Origin: Seison nebaliae
Lineage: Eukaryota > Rotifera > Pararotatoria > Seisonacea > Seisonidae
Direction: 5' to 3'
Assembly: GCA_023231475.1 (NCBI GenBank)
Contig: JALJEE010002473.1
Coordinates: forward strand, 19,211 to 83,210
DNA: 64,000 nt
The notes below the pieces were generated by a model. That model did no database searches and was not told the DNA's origin. It saw nothing but the letters and a program-made list of their open reading frames with translations. Shown in pieces: positions 12,425 through 26,100 of this stretch. The position numbers were made by a program, and so were the translations under genes. The stretch's first letter is position 1; each line of letters starts with the position of its first letter.

Positions 12425-15400
12425 TTATTCTCTATTCCAATTTTCATCAAATGAATTATCTGGATAATCGCTATCATTCAAATAATCATTATCCTGATAT
12501 TGCGGCATTGATGATTCAATAATGATTTTTGTTGGTGGTTCTAATGTATTGTCATCAATTGATAAACTTTCAGTTGCAACGTTATCAGAATAAGATTCCG
12601 ATAGAGCATTATCTGATGAAGTCATATCCAATGACGATTCATTAACAATTTGATTATCTGATAGATTGAACTAACAAGAGAAGATGTTTAATTAAAGAAT
12701 TTAAATGATTTTTTCAAACTTTCCTATTTACTTCCGGTAATTCTTCGTTATCATTCGATTGGTAATGATGAAGTTCGTAATCCATCGAATGTTCATTAGG
12801 GAATGTTTGATTGTTTTTCTGTGAAGGTTCATGTAATTCAACTTCCTCTTCTTCATGAACTCGAACAATTTCAGTTGATTCATTTGGCATTTCAATTTCC
12901 GTTGTCATTGTAGTTAACGTAGTTTTTAACGGCAAATTTTCAGTGATACTCTCTGGAATAGCCGAACGTATTTCACAAGGTAATCGACAAATTTTTTCCG
13001 TTTCTGGTAATAAATTGTTTGATGATTCGAAACATCGCTTATCATTAGTCAATGTGCCATTACGAACAAAAAGACAGATACGTTTTCTAACCATTACACC
13101 CTCATCATTGCAACTTTTTGCTTTACACTAAAAGAATATTTGTAAAAATTTTAAATGAGATACAATTGTATAACCTTCGACCACTGAGTATGGAACCATG
13201 CTACGTTATCACAAATAAATTCGTCATATTCGTCGCATTCTTCAACATTTTTTGGTTTAATTAATTTGTTACATAATATTTCTTCTTCCGTGTCTTCTCC
13301 ATTTCCATGAATTTCTAGCACTTCGTTAGCATTCCTTTTTTTGCGTTGTTGAATTTGTTCGTTAATTTTCTGAAATTTAGTATCGTCTGCTTGATGGATA
13401 ATCTCCGCATATTTCCATTCATCATTTTGATTATGAAGTAAAATATCGTTCGAGAATTTCTTTGACATTTTCTCAAACATACTCTTCATATCGACAGCTG
13501 TACATCGTACTTCTCGTATTCGAATACCTTTCCCACAATTATTCGAACACTAAATGGAGATATCAATCGAAATGAATTGTTAAGAAGAAATTTAACTTCT
13601 GACCACTCACCAGTGAACCATTGCATTACTGGTCGAGTGCCCATTGTATCGAAACATTTCTTATTTCCTAAAATTTTCCTATTGATATAATGGGGTATGA
13701 AGAATCGTAAAATTCCAGCAGATTCTTTAATTTCTTGATATTTATTTGATGCTAAAGCATTTTTCAATTCAGCAATTTGACATGGTCTCTTTTGATATTC
13801 ATTTAAAAGAGGAGATGGTAATGTTGATAAGTCAATGGGTTGACGTCCGGCATAACTTTTACGAATAACTTTCATTAATTCGGGTGAATCGGGTTCACAA
13901 TAAATCATATTCTCTTCAATATTCGCGTCGCAACTCAATTCGGATGTCTAGTTTTAAAAAAATTTGGTTCATTTAGTTTTTAAAATTTATGAATAACTTT
14001 AGCATGGATATCAATTCCAGATATTTTCGAGGAAATTCTTTTATGACCAAGTCCTACGGCATAGTACCATTCACGATAACAATCCGGTAGATCTACACAA
14101 TCACTAACAATCTTCGGTTTCCTAAAGAAATATAAATAATTGTTCCATTTATTTTTAGACGCGAAATAACTTTATAAGTGAACAATAAGAATCATCAACG
14201 ATTGAACCGGTATCCGATTTACAAACGACATCTCTAAATCGTTTACCTTTTCCACAAGTCACCGAACATGTCGACCAACTACTTGTTTTCCAATAATTAC
14301 AAGACTCATAACATTTTTGACTGGTTTCTGGTTGATTCGAATATTTACAATTCTCAAGTTCTTTAAATTTCTTATTTGGTATTACTTCAAAGGCTGTTTG
14401 TCGTTCTCCATTCTCATCGATATATTCACAGGAAATTTTTCTCTTTCTTATTCCTTCTCCACACGTATTTGAACATGGTTCCCAAAGTCTCGTTCTCCAA
14501 CTGGGAAGAGATACTCAGTATAAAACAAATGAAAATAATAAAACTTTGTGGGACATTTCTTTCGATTACATGGAATAACTGATGTCGGTTTTTCAATATT
14601 CATACAATATTGTTCATTTAAATTTTCAGTTTCCCAAATTAGTGGTCGTGCACATTTATAATAAATATGTTTCTCACCTAAAAATAAATTCAACTTTTTC
14701 CTTTTAATAATTTAATGAAACCTTTCCCACATTCCTTAGAACAACTAGTTATCCGGTGGAAAATCCATTGAGGTTTTTCTGGTGTTAAATTATTGGGAAA
14801 TCGACGGACGCCTTCCGGAACGTTCGCCATCGGATCACCATAAATAATTTGTCCGTGCATTAAGTAAATTTTGCGTTCAGGTTTATTAACAGGTATAAAT
14901 TTTGCTTGCTTCTGCCTCTCAGTATTCGGACGCCATTGATCAACCTTTTCCGTATGTGGAAGAGCTGTATACATTTGATTATTCTGGAATTAACGAAATA
15001 ATAATGAAAAAAATTTAAGATGAAACATTAGTCGAAAGGTTAGAATAGTTAGAAGTTATAACTGTGTTAGATAAATATTAATAATTATCGAATTTAACTA
15101 TAGCTAAAGAATTAGTAGAATACTATTAAAAAATTCAATTTTACACAATGAGACAATACCGATTCTAGGTTACGAAATCTATTGGGGTATGATTGAGCTT
15201 TGGTCTTTATTCGTCGAAATGATGGATTTTCATCATATCCCACTGAATTAGTGAACATGCTCTTTGTCTTCAATTGTCTATTAGGTTTCAATTTAAATAC
15301 CTCCAATGTTTTAGTAACTGAACTCTTAAATTTCTCCCGATGTTTTTTAGTTTTTGCAGTTTCATTGTTATTCAATTTCTTTCTTCTATAACCCGATTTT

Positions 15401-17724
15401 TTATCTTTTCTACTTACAACATATCGATTCTTTCCGTTGACATTTATTCCAAATGTGGAATCTTTAACGAATCGATCTTTATTTCCATCAACTTCTGATT
15501 GATGAGTTCCTTGTGGCATTGTGAAAGAGTATTCGATTGTTACATGATTGTCTGGTTGATATGAAACGATCTAGAGAAAAGTCAAAAATTAATAATTTTA
15601 TATTCAAAAATGTTAACTCTTATAAACAACGTTTCATTTAAAGGCCCCTCACTGGTAATCAGTTCATTGCTATTGATTTTTGAACCAAGATATTGTCTCC
15701 TCCAATACATAAATTCGGAACCAGCACCTTCAAATTTCTTACTGAGGGATATCTGATAATTTTCATTTAACAGATTTGGATTAGAATTTGTTCCTAGTGC
15801 TACAAAAGTATATTATATGCAAATTATTAATAAATAATAGATTCAAACCGAGATAAATATGTCTTTTCGATTGAAGTTCTTCAACTTTAATTTTCCTTGC
15901 ACCTGGTGGTATTTTGAAGATGGTCGTATAAGATGGTTTCAGAACTTTCCTAATATTTTTAATGAACGTCAAAAAAATAATAAGAGAAGAATAGAAACAC
16001 TGTTGCGATTCCTTTGAATAACTGACATGTTGATTCTTTTCCTTCACAAATTCCACAAACATCAAATTGTTTAAGTGGTGACCGAAGAGCATTATCGAGA
16101 TTTCCGTCGCATCCAACATCCTTTTGGTTTTGTGAAATAGAAAGAAAATTTGTCATTTATTTTTATGAGAATCTCTAACTCTGCATCGTCCATTAATACA
16201 GACACCGTTTAATCTGTCATTTGATGGCCGACATTTTGTTCCGTCAGGTAATTGTCCATAATTGAAAAATTCTCTACCAGCCTTCGTCCGACAATACAGA
16301 CTACATTGTTGAGTTACTGGAAAAAGAAGTAAAAAAGTATGATAATTGATTTGAAGAACGAAAAAATTAACCATCCAAATAAGCAGTAACATCACCTTCA
16401 GGAAATTGCCCAGTTGCATTTCTCTTACATAATTCGGTGCGATAATCATCAAACACTTTATGTGGACAATACTATTTCGAAGAATGGAAATTTATGAAAC
16501 AAACTAAAGTAAAAGAACTTCTGGATGACATAATTTAAATTGAGAATCCCCAATAGATTTTTCTGGTTTACAGTAATGTTTTGAGACAATTGACGTTCGT
16601 TTATCTCTTGAAAAATATTTCAATTGACGAGCAGATAACGGCATGTCGATATTCTTTAGAGTTTCGTTCGAACTCCTTCGAAATCGTCTACTGATAAATC
16701 GGATAAAATTATTCGAAAAAAAAGTAATAAAAACTGACTTTCTATAAGGCATATTATAACTGCGATATGACGATGGTCGACGAAAGTTATTTTTGGGATA
16801 CACAGAACTTCAAGTGGATTAAGGTATACGTTAATAAAAATAGAAAATATTTAACTCTATAAGTTTCCGTATGCAATGTCTTGTTCTTTTTGAAATAAGT
16901 TGACGACATGTTTTTGGACAGTGACTCCATTCGGTCCATTCAGACCATTCGAATTCCTGAAATTAAAATAATGAAAAATTTTTAGGTCAACTTATTTTTG
17001 ATAATGGAAACTTTCCATCGATAATAATAAATAATGTTTTTGAAAAAGAAAAATATTTTCAGCTAAAACTTACTATAGCAACTTTGGGGTACTGATAATT
17101 TAATTTATAGTTTAAATGATTCGTTGGCAAAGTAGGATGGAACATATCGTAATAATCACCATAATAATTGGGAATAGATGGATGATGGACAATTGGTTGT
17201 TGTCGATGTCGTTGTGGTGATTGTAGACGAGAGTATCCATATTGCGGTTGTTTTTCATAGTTTGCGGGTACTTGTGATTGCCATACATGGTCATTATGAT
17301 CATACTTCTGATAGAATGGGATAACTGGTGGATGTGAATAGAATGTTGGTAAAAATAGTTTCCTCTTAATTGTTCTCCCATTAAAATTACTATCATCATT
17401 TTGTAATAAATATAATTTAGATGGTTCCAATGACGGTTTCGATAGAACACCAGATTGAACAACAGATTTATTATGTTTTATGACTGGTGTGAAATATGTT
17501 GTAGAATTGATAATTTTTCCTTTATTGACATGATTGATGGCATTGGTGAACGAATGATATTCTCGGGGTAATCGAAAATTTCTTCGAGAACGTTCCAATG
17601 TTCGTTTTATTGATGCAAAAGGACGATGAGTGTCAAACCACAATTTTTTGTTTCTCGATGATTTCATAAACGAACATAATTGAAATAGTTGCCATAGCAA
17701 CGCCAAAAAAATTAATATCCTCAT
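12425..17724 (-). CDS. ADAMTS-like secreted matrix protein (punctin/MADD-4 type), upstream copy
   Basis: Large multi-exon secreted protein. The first exon (17724-17074) has a signal peptide (M-R-I-L-I-F-L-A-L-L-W), then about 200 basic, Pro/Tyr/His-rich residues. It splices in phase 0 to 16956, a TSP1 repeat (W-S-E-W-T-E-W-S-H-C, C-R-Q). The Cys-rich module follows near 16.45-16.0 kb (Q-Q-C-S-L-Y-C-R, L-P-D-G-T-K-C, V-G-C-D-G, C-G-I-C-E-G-K-E-S-T-C). An ADAMTS spacer runs from about 15.95 to 15.1 kb, then a string of TSP1 repeats to 13 kb (for example T-C-G-E-G-I-R-K-R and T-C-G-K-G-K-R-F). The C-terminal exon is acidic and Ser/Asn-rich, ending at 12425. No HExxH protease motif is seen. The family (ADAMTSL, fly/worm punctin) organises matrix and synaptic receptors; the role here is inferred. 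Exon limits inside are approximate. Confidence 0.78.
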
Positions 17725-18463
17725 AATATTGAGGTAATCTTAAAAGAAAATGGTATCGTAAACGATGTTTGCTTTGACTAAAAAATGAAGAATAACTGAT
17801 AAAAAATAGGAATGTGGAGAAAGGAAAGTGAATACTTAAGAGAAATTGATATATCGATAAATTTCGTGAAAAAAACTATTAAGAGGAGAATGAATAAGAC
17901 GAATAATAGTAAAAGTCTGACAAGAGTTAAGTTTTTAAATCAAAATATTTTCACCTACTTAAATAGTGTTTCTCTTAGAGACAATTAGTTTAATGATAAC
18001 GGGTCGAAAACTTGAGTTAACAATCGATTATTGAAGCGATGAGAAAAGAATATGCGAGAACGATGATTCAATGAATGGTGGAAGTGAAGGTTGGATCATA
18101 TAGATAATTACGACATAACTTAATATAATTGAATAAAGGAAATATTTAGGAGAAGAAGAAAAACATCTTTTCTCCATTGCTCAACATCTAATTGATATCG
18201 GGTTTATCCTTATTGATCATCGTCATTCGTTTCATCACTAATAAATTTTCGACTATTTTTTCCGATTCGATATCAATGAACTATATTTCTTCTTTCCTAA
18301 TCAATTTCCTTAATACCAATATGATAATCGTTCTTCATTTTAGCGTCCTATTCCTTTCTACTCATTATATGCGGTTAATAAGGAAAATTAGTTTAGGATA
18401 AACTCTAGAAAGAACTTTAAACGAAAGTAATTGCCGAAGAAACAGTTGAGAATGATAACGAAA
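17725..18463. other. spacer upstream of the ADAMTS-like gene
   Basis: AT-rich sequence between two signal-peptide exons of the minus strand. It should contain the promoter of the 17.7 kb leader exon. No other coding frame is supported. Confidence 0.4.
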
Positions 18464-18739
18464 TCAATTTTTGATCATATGAAAAATAAATGACGTAACT
18501 CGAAATATTCTTTTTATTCGATTACTTCTTTCCCATTTCCTTCGTTCAAATTTATTGATTGTTCGATTCAACTTGAAACTAGATGCCATCCGTCGAATCG
18601 GTTTAATGATCTTTGTAACAATTATCGGCCGTTTACGATGACGATTAGCATCGAAATTAAGAACCATCTTCGACATATTGTCATCATATGCAACATTGCT
18701 TGTGATTAATTGGAGGTAGATAATTATCAAATATTTCAT
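18464..18739 (-). CDS. signal-peptide exon or small secreted basic protein
   Basis: A 91-codon open frame. It starts with a signal peptide (M-K-Y-L-I-I-I-Y-L-Q-L-I), followed by a highly basic region (H-R-K-R-P, K-P-I-R-R, F-E-R-R-K-W). No domain is recognised. A GT directly after codon CGA (exon end at 18500) is in phase 0, the same phase as the first TSP1 acceptor of the ADAMTS-like gene at 16956. It could be an alternative first exon of that gene, or an independent secreted peptide. Its layout resembles the leader exons at 17.7 and 20.9 kb. Confidence 0.35.
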   Translation of the reverse strand: MKYLIIIYLQLITSNVAYDDNMSKMVLNFDANRHRKRPIIVTKIIKPIRRMASSFKLNRTINKFERRKWERSNRIKRIFRVTSFIFHMIKN

Positions 18740-19675
18740 TCTCGTTTTATTATGAAAATTTTTCTATTTCCGTTCAGATACGTCCACAATATTTCTTCTA
18801 TATCATTATAAGCAGTTCAATCTGATATGAAATCAATTGATATATCTCAAGTAATACAATACGAATTCTGATAAGAAGAAGATTTGATAAAGAAGAAAAC
18901 TTAAAGAATTTCATTATTCAACACTTCACATCAGACGATAAGCAAATTTTATAATATTCCATTCCCAAAAATATGGAATGACCCCAATTCAATTGACAAT
19001 TGTAATATGATCCTTAACTATATGTCATTAGATAATAATAACAAAATGTTGAATTTTAATTCATTTACACAACTCAAAATGAAAAAAAAAACTTCTCGAA
19101 AATTTCTCATGATGTTTTCTTTCTTCCTATTAATCGATCGTTATCGATTAACTTCACAATACTAATCCGAAAGTAGAAAAGAGGAGGAGAGATAAATAAG
19201 AATAGAAAAAATAAAGTGCGAAGTGATCCTGAAAAAAATGAAAAAAATCATGTCGAAAGAAATTAATTTGGATAAATTGAAAGTTTGATGGTAATAGTAA
19301 ATATTTGCAATAGGGAAATATATTTGTGAGTTTAATCAAAAGGAAGAAGGATTCTATCAATTGCTATCTTTGTAGGATATCGTAACGACGTAGGATATTA
19401 TCGTTAGAAGTTACATCAGTTTATATCGACATGATTATATGTGAATATAAAACTGCAAATTTTCATTATAATTCTCTTAACACTTTTAATAATTTTACTA
19501 TCTGTTTCTTCCCCTCTTAAATCATCCACCTTAAGAATGTAAAGGAAGATCAAGTATATTTGATGAGTAATAACTATACTCATTTAGTCGACTGATTAGT
19601 TTGAGCTTTCATCAAAACTTGAAGTTGAGGTAGAAATAACATTCTTATAACTACAACGTCGTTTCAGTACTACGC
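18740..19675. other. intergenic, no supported gene
   Basis: AT-rich spacer. A minus-strand frame at 19154-19360 is Phe/Leu-rich but has no start context, domain or splice partner, so I do not call it. Confidence 0.4.
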
Positions 19676-20040
19676 ATGAGAGACAAAAGAAGAAGAATGA
19701 ACTCAAATTTAACTTTATTCCAAGGTTCTTCATCAACCATGTTACATAGCGCTACAATTGGAAATAATCTATCGATAATGAATAGAAAAGAAAAGGCGGT
19801 TAGTAGATGCTCTCCTATGTATGATAATTATTTATCATATGTGCCACCATATTCTGATGTGTAATAGTGTTTCATCTTCAACAATTTCTTCACAAAAAAT
19901 GTTATTGTTTCGAATAATAGAAATTTGTAAAATGCGTTTCCACGGCTCTCTTGTTACGGCAAACGACAACATTTACCAGTTACTATATCAAGTACATGAT
20001 GGAAGTAAAAAAGTTTATAGTAATTCAAATGTACAAATAA
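19676..20040 (+). CDS. doubtful two-exon hypothetical gene
   Basis: Not recognised. A 62-codon frame from ATG 19676 can be joined near its end (GT after codon GAT at about 19858) to an acceptor near 19920. The frame then continues to TAA at 20038-20040, giving about 100 residues. The first part is Ser/Asn-rich and basic. The second holds Lys, Val, Thr and Tyr without a domain. It lies between two minus-strand leader exons, so it may be antisense noise. Confidence 0.18.
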
Positions 20041-20247
20041 TAATTTGATGAAAGTATATGTCATTTGCCATTAAATAATCATAATTATCTGAAAAATTAC
20101 AATTCTCTTCTGTTCCACTAACTACTGTTAATCCATTTGAATAAAATATTATAAATTCTAATTTGGACAGTCTTTTTTTAATCTTTTGTGTTTTTATAAT
20201 TCCAACGAATTGGGAAATTTTTTTAGATGTTATCCAAATTAAGGAGA

Positions 20248-20934
20248 TTAGAACGAAAAAAATTGAATAACTTCTCTTCGCATGATTGATTCAGAATAGT
20301 CACCAGGAATTTTACCTGCAGCCTTATTACTATGACGATGATGATATGCATCGAACTGCCGTTGATATTGAACACGATATCTTCTCAAATCTTCCAGTTT
20401 CTTCAATGCGTTTTCCCGTCCTTTCTTTAGCTCTTCTTCTCGTTGTTTTTTTAGTTGCTGTTCTCGCCGTTTCTTCAATTCTTCTTGCCGAAGTTTGTTA
20501 TAATAATCGACATATGACACGTAGTCTTTATTTCCATATTGTCTTGAGGATCTAGGAGAATTTGTATTATTGATCTGTTGTTTTTCATATCTGATCACTT
20601 TTCTTCTATTTTTACGTTGAAATATATCGAAATCATCAAATTTTATGACATGTGGTAATGATGTTGTTGATGATGATGATGAGGAGGAGGAGGAAGATGA
20701 AGTGGTGATGATTGGTAAGTTATATTGTTTATCATTCCTTCTTATCGGGTACAATCGATATTGTGCAAATGGACGGTGTTTCTTCCGTCGTAGATACTGT
20801 TTAACAGAAAATACTAAATTTTTTGAATCAATCGGATCATATAATTTAGTTGGACGATATAATTTTTCATTGTTATTGATACGTTCTTGTAAGGTGATTG
20901 TGAGATAGAAAAGAATGAAAATGAATTTAAACAT
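20248..20934 (-). CDS. secreted coiled-coil-like protein or leader exon
   Basis: A 228-codon frame. A signal peptide (M-F-K-F-I-F-I-L-F-Y-L) is followed by a basic region with H-R-P-F-A and P-I-R-R, a polyserine run encoded by TCA/TCC-type codons (plus-strand GAT/GAG repeats at 20665-20700), and a Lys/Glu/Arg-rich segment of about 50 residues (R-Q-E-E-L-K-K-R-R-E-Q-Q) likely to form a charged helix. The H-R-P-F-A string also occurs in the leader exon at 17.7 kb. Possible donors near its 3' end, one in phase 0 at 20272, would allow splicing onto the downstream ADAMTS-like gene. It may equally be a separate secreted protein. Confidence 0.45.
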   Translation of the reverse strand: MFKFIFILFYLTITLQERINNNEKLYRPTKLYDPIDSKNLVFSVKQYLRRKKHRPFAQYRLYPIRRNDKQYNLPIITTSSSSSSSSSSSTTSLPHVIKFDDFDIFQRKNRRKVIRYEKQQINNTNSPRSSRQYGNKDYVSYVDYYNKLRQEELKKRREQQLKKQREEELKKGRENALKKLEDLRRYRVQYQRQFDAYHHRHSNKAAGKIPGDYSESIMRREVIQFFSF

Positions 20935-21953
20935 TTTTTAAATCCTCTCTCACTGTCTGATAGGAAAGACAAGAATAAAGAAATCAATCATGAAAATGGG
21001 ACTAGTGGGGAGAAAAAGTGATTTATAAACAATAAAATATTCTTTCTAAAATACTATTATTCTAATAACTGTTAAAGAGAAATTATTACTTCTTAACTCT
21101 ACAATATTTGCTATTTGGCAAATACAGGAAGTAATTTCGCAGTTCAATTAAAACTATTAGTCCTTACATAACTTCTGATTTGAGGACAGGTACTAAGGAA
21201 TCTCGAATAATATCAATTCATTCAACGACAATCTCTCAAAGATTATTCAATACTATCTCCTTTCTATTCAAACATTCTCAACGAAAATAACTCGAAAAAT
21301 TATACAAGTTCACTCGTTGAGTTACTCAACAATTTGAGTTGAAAATCGAGGAAGGAATCAAGAAATAAGGATTAAATGAGATCGAGGTTAAAGTGATGGT
21401 TTAAATGACAAAATAATTTCGTGTATTTACGATTATTTGAATAAATTGTACTTTTTTCTAAAACAAGAAAATGGTTTTACTTAAGTTTCTAATGAGAACC
21501 ATTCACGATATTTCATAATATTAGCAACTAACGACCTAACAAAAGATTTGTTATATTGTTTCTTCTCTTTAAAAAAAAAGAGTTCAAAAATAATTGAAAG
21601 AATACTGGAAGAAGTATTAGTAGCAAGACTCTAAAAAAAATAGTAAAAGGAACTGAAAGAATGTTAAAATAAACTTCCTTAGCAGTCCGAATTTTTCAAC
21701 ATAGTTTTTTCTCTCGTTCAATTTCATAGATGTATGTACCCATTACAGTTTCTAGTAAATGATAGTTGAGTTGGAAATAAAATATATATTCTGATTCCAT
21801 GGGAGTTGGAATAATTTCGGATGGAATATCGTTCCAATATTCGTTGGGTGAGAAAGAATGACGATGTAATATTGACGTAAATGAATAGAAATCTTTAGCA
21901 TCTTATTGTTGGAATAGAGTATCGGATGTCAACATTTTTATTCGATTTGATGG

Positions 21954-21985
<32 letters not shown>

Positions 21986-23133
21986 ATAATTCATTCGATT
22001 TGTCTCTAAACGCTAAACATCATTATTATCATCATCAATCGAGAAGAGAAAAAGAGAATTGAAATGAGTATTGGAAAAGAAGAATAGATGAAACGCAATA
22101 TGGTTAATATCGTGCCAATTAATTAATAATAAGAGGAAGAACTGACGATAATTCTTTAGAGTACTCATGGTAATGACGATGATATGGACAACATGTAAAT
22201 GAGAGAAGACGTCAAAAATGATAATAATTTCAAATTAGATCGACTGAAACTTCCTTCTCCTTTAATATTTATATGATCTCTAAATATACACATTCTTTCT
22301 CCTCCAATGTTCTTTATTATTATAGTTTATGATTCACGTATAGATTAGTAGTTAAGGAATATCATTATGGTTGATGATGGAATGAAATTAAAAGTTTAAT
22401 GAAAAATAGAATTAGAAATTATTAGATCATTACAAATTCATTATGTCAGGTGAATGGAACAAACAAATAGAGACTAAACTTGTCATTGAAATAACGATTG
22501 TTCGATATATCAAACAATTTTCTGAATAATTTCTTCTTCTAAATGTATTGATCGAGCAAAATCAATGTCAAACATTAATGAAATCAATCGTAGTCTATGA
22601 TAATAATTACAATTTAATATCTAAAGCCTCCGCAACCATCACACACACATTGATACAATCAAATATCGAACAAATCTCATTTACAATTTCCAACATATAC
22701 AAGTTTTAGTATACCTAAATAGTTGAACTTTTCTAATAGAACTTTCATTCAATTACAATCGATTGTAGTTTCCTTCTCCCTCTACGGTAAAATTAGCAAA
22801 ATTCCCAAAAAAAATCAAGGATTTTCATAGTGAAAGATGAACATTTTGTGGTTTTTCTATTTATTTCATAGATTTCTTCCATTTATTTCGAGAAGAAATA
22901 ACAATCATTCTTAATATGTTCTTGTCAGGTGTTGTTTCTTATTTTTTTAACATGTTCCAATTAAACTATTAATGATTTGTCTTTTGACGTTTTTCGGGGA
23001 AAGTGAAGGAAAGTTGAAATATTTTGATTATATTTTTCAGAATAGAATACATCAGAATTCAAGAGAACTTTAAAAAATATGTAAAATAATGATTTTTGAA
23101 TAAATTAATCAAAGTCGTTTCCAAGTTGTATTA
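20935..23133. other. intergenic, 2.2 kb, with a GAT microsatellite
   Basis: No coding frame is supported on either strand. It holds the promoter side of the 20.9 kb leader exon and the 3' flank of the cotransporter gene. The one clear element is the trinucleotide repeat described separately. Confidence 0.5.
21950..21984. repeat. GAT trinucleotide microsatellite
   Basis: About eleven consecutive GAT units in non-coding DNA, beginning after ATTTGATG and ending in TGATTATAAT. Seen directly. Confidence 0.9.
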
Positions 23134-26100
23134 TTAACTAAAAATTGTTACCACTTCTTTACCGGAACCTCTAATTACTAATAATCGGTCAAGTTTCTGT
23201 GTTAATGCTTCACAATATTCCATATCTATTCACAGAAAAGTTATGAGGGAAATTTAAAATGAAAGTAAATGTAACATCTATAATCAGCGGCAGAATTCAA
23301 AAATTTCGGGGGTGACGGTAAATTGATGATAACGAGTTGTGCATCTTGTGAATTCTTAACGATCGTCTCATTCAATTTGACGGCGGTGTGCATTTTTCGA
23401 ACGATTGCATTGCTGAAAAAAGATATTAATATTAAAACGAAAATTATGATGAATAAAAAGTGGAACTCTTTATGGAACATTTGGGTGAATTTTGCGGCGA
23501 CAGCTGGTGTAAATGTATATTGATTAAGATTATTTAAATCGATATCTTCAATGTTTGCTGCAATTGGTGGCTCTGGTTGTTTTTCCATTCCAACATTATG
23601 GGCATTATCGATAATTTGTTGTGGCTAAAAAAAAGAAGAAATTAAATTTGAATTTTCTATGAAGGAAATGTTATTAACATCCATTTGTTTGAAGGATTTG
23701 ATGAGTTCTCTTCGTTGTTCCATTTTCATTGTTCTCTCATAAGTGTATGCAGAAATACTTTGATCAACCATTTCGACAACTTCTACTTCCGCTTTAATTC
23801 GGAGATAATACAAATATCGTTCCAAATCGATTTTCATTTGAACTGAATTATCGACAACTTGAGCAACAGCAAAGACACGTAACGCACAATTTTCCCATGT
23901 TCGATGTTTCTTTAAGAGAAACGTTAACAATAACAATAAACCACCATCATGAATAATCCACCAGATGTCCATCGTCCCTTTTAATCGGTCAGTTTTTTCT
24001 GGAAAATTATCGAGACCTTTCGTTACAATCAATGCTCGATGACTCACTTCACAAGCACGAACAAAATGGAGAAATAATTCACCTGATGCATCCATATCAC
24101 CCCAATGTTGTCGCCATTGTTTTGGCCAATCGATAACAATTGTATTAGCTCTCAATCCACCAATTCCATTCGTTTGAATTATTGAAGATATTCCTTCTTT
24201 AATATGAGGCGTTACAACGACATCAGTGAAACCTTTGACATTGATATTTCCCATATTATCTCTTAACGATCTTTTCATCACCTCCACGTCAGGATAACGC
24301 TTTAAATAATCACCTTCTAATAAACTACAGGCGATGGTCAATCCTTTACCGGTTTTCAACATGTGAGCTAAATGAAATAATTTCTCATGTGTCACTTGCA
24401 AATCGGGTGATGGAGATGCAAATAACAATAATTGTGGTCTCCAACTTCTAACATTTGTTATCTCTTTATCCGACAATCTCAATAATGCAGCAATTGCACC
24501 TTTCAAATTCAATCCACGAACACCAACTCCCCATTCATTTTCTGCTCCTTTATATTCGATATATTTATAAAGAACAACAGCTATCGCTACAGCAACCAAT
24601 GCATAATACCAATTACATAGAAACATAATAACGATACATAATAACATTCCGATAATTGATAATGTCCAATGATAATATTTAAATCGAGGACGCCAATTCG
24701 GTTCTTGTGTAATCGTTTGAATGGCGCAAGTGGCATTGATACACAAATAACACATCAAGAAGAATATTGATACAATTGGAGTTAAATTATCAATATTGGC
24801 GATCAATATACCGAATTCAGCTATTACTGTTGTTATCAGAATGGCCCTGATCGGTTCACCACGTTTTGTTACAGGTTTGAAAAATTTCAAAACAGGAATT
24901 ATATCATCTTTGGCGACAGCGTTCAATAAACGATTTGCACTTGCCAATGATTGCAATCCAGCTCCAACGGTAGACAAGAATGCTCCAATGAGAAAGACCC
25001 AATAATGTGGCCATGATAATTTTGCCGCTGTCATCGCTTTCCCAATACTATCACCAAATTTATCTCTTAAAAGATATTCGTCAATCGTCGCACCAAACAA
25101 TATGAAACATAAAATATAAACGACTGTTGTTGTTAGTTGGGCGGCTAATGTGCCAATTGGTATACTACCAGCGGCATCCTTCAAATCACCAGAACGATTA
25201 GAACCGGCCATTACACCGGTAACAGCAGGAAATAAAATTCCTATTAAGAATATCCATGATGTATGATCTTGTGATACCACTTCACCACGACCATCAAAAT
25301 CACCATCTTTCTCTGGTAACACTTCTCCTTTCTTCATATATTTCTTCCACAAATTCGATTCAATCACTTTCTTCTTGTAACCAGGAAATGCTGGAACATA
25401 TCGAACTTTCGATACTAAATCATTTATTAATGTTGCTCGATCTTCAATCTGTTGTTCCTTCTTCGTTACATCACTTAATTGTTCACTAAGCACTTCCGCT
25501 TCCGCAATAAAATTCGAAATATTTTTGATATTTTTCGTGTATAAATCATAAATTGGACAAATGAATTGTTCTTCACCATTGGTGCTATTACAAAATTGTT
25601 CGCCCGTACAGTATGCCGTTCCGTTAACGGTGAAGACGTTGGATCTCATTAATCGATTTCCATACAAACAAATACGATCGGATGGTGGTGAAAATATGGT
25701 TTTAATGAAACCGGCAAATAAACAAAGAATTGCGAATAATACGCAAACTAATGCAACTAATCCAACTTTTGAAACGAATTTTATACCGAATAATGTACAA
25801 ACTAACACAATTACCAATAAAATCGTTCCATAAACACGATAATTATTAAATGCGTTCGACATCACTTCTACGTCTCCAAACAATGACAATTTGGGCGAAA
25901 TATATTTCAATAAAATTTCCACTGCACCAACCAAATATTGAGCACATCCAACTGTATTTCCGAGCCAGAATAAAACGCCGATTGCCCCACCAATCTCAGG
26001 ACCGAGACTTCTCGATATCATAAAATATGGTCCACCACCAGAAACGATTCCATTTGTAGCAATGGCACTAAGTGAAATAGCCGTTAAGAATGTACAAGAT

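Noticed and set aside
15200-15391. Phe/Leu-rich plus-strand frame
   Set aside because: Antisense to the spacer region of the ADAMTS-like gene, and its hydrophobicity is the complement of Lys/Asn codons.
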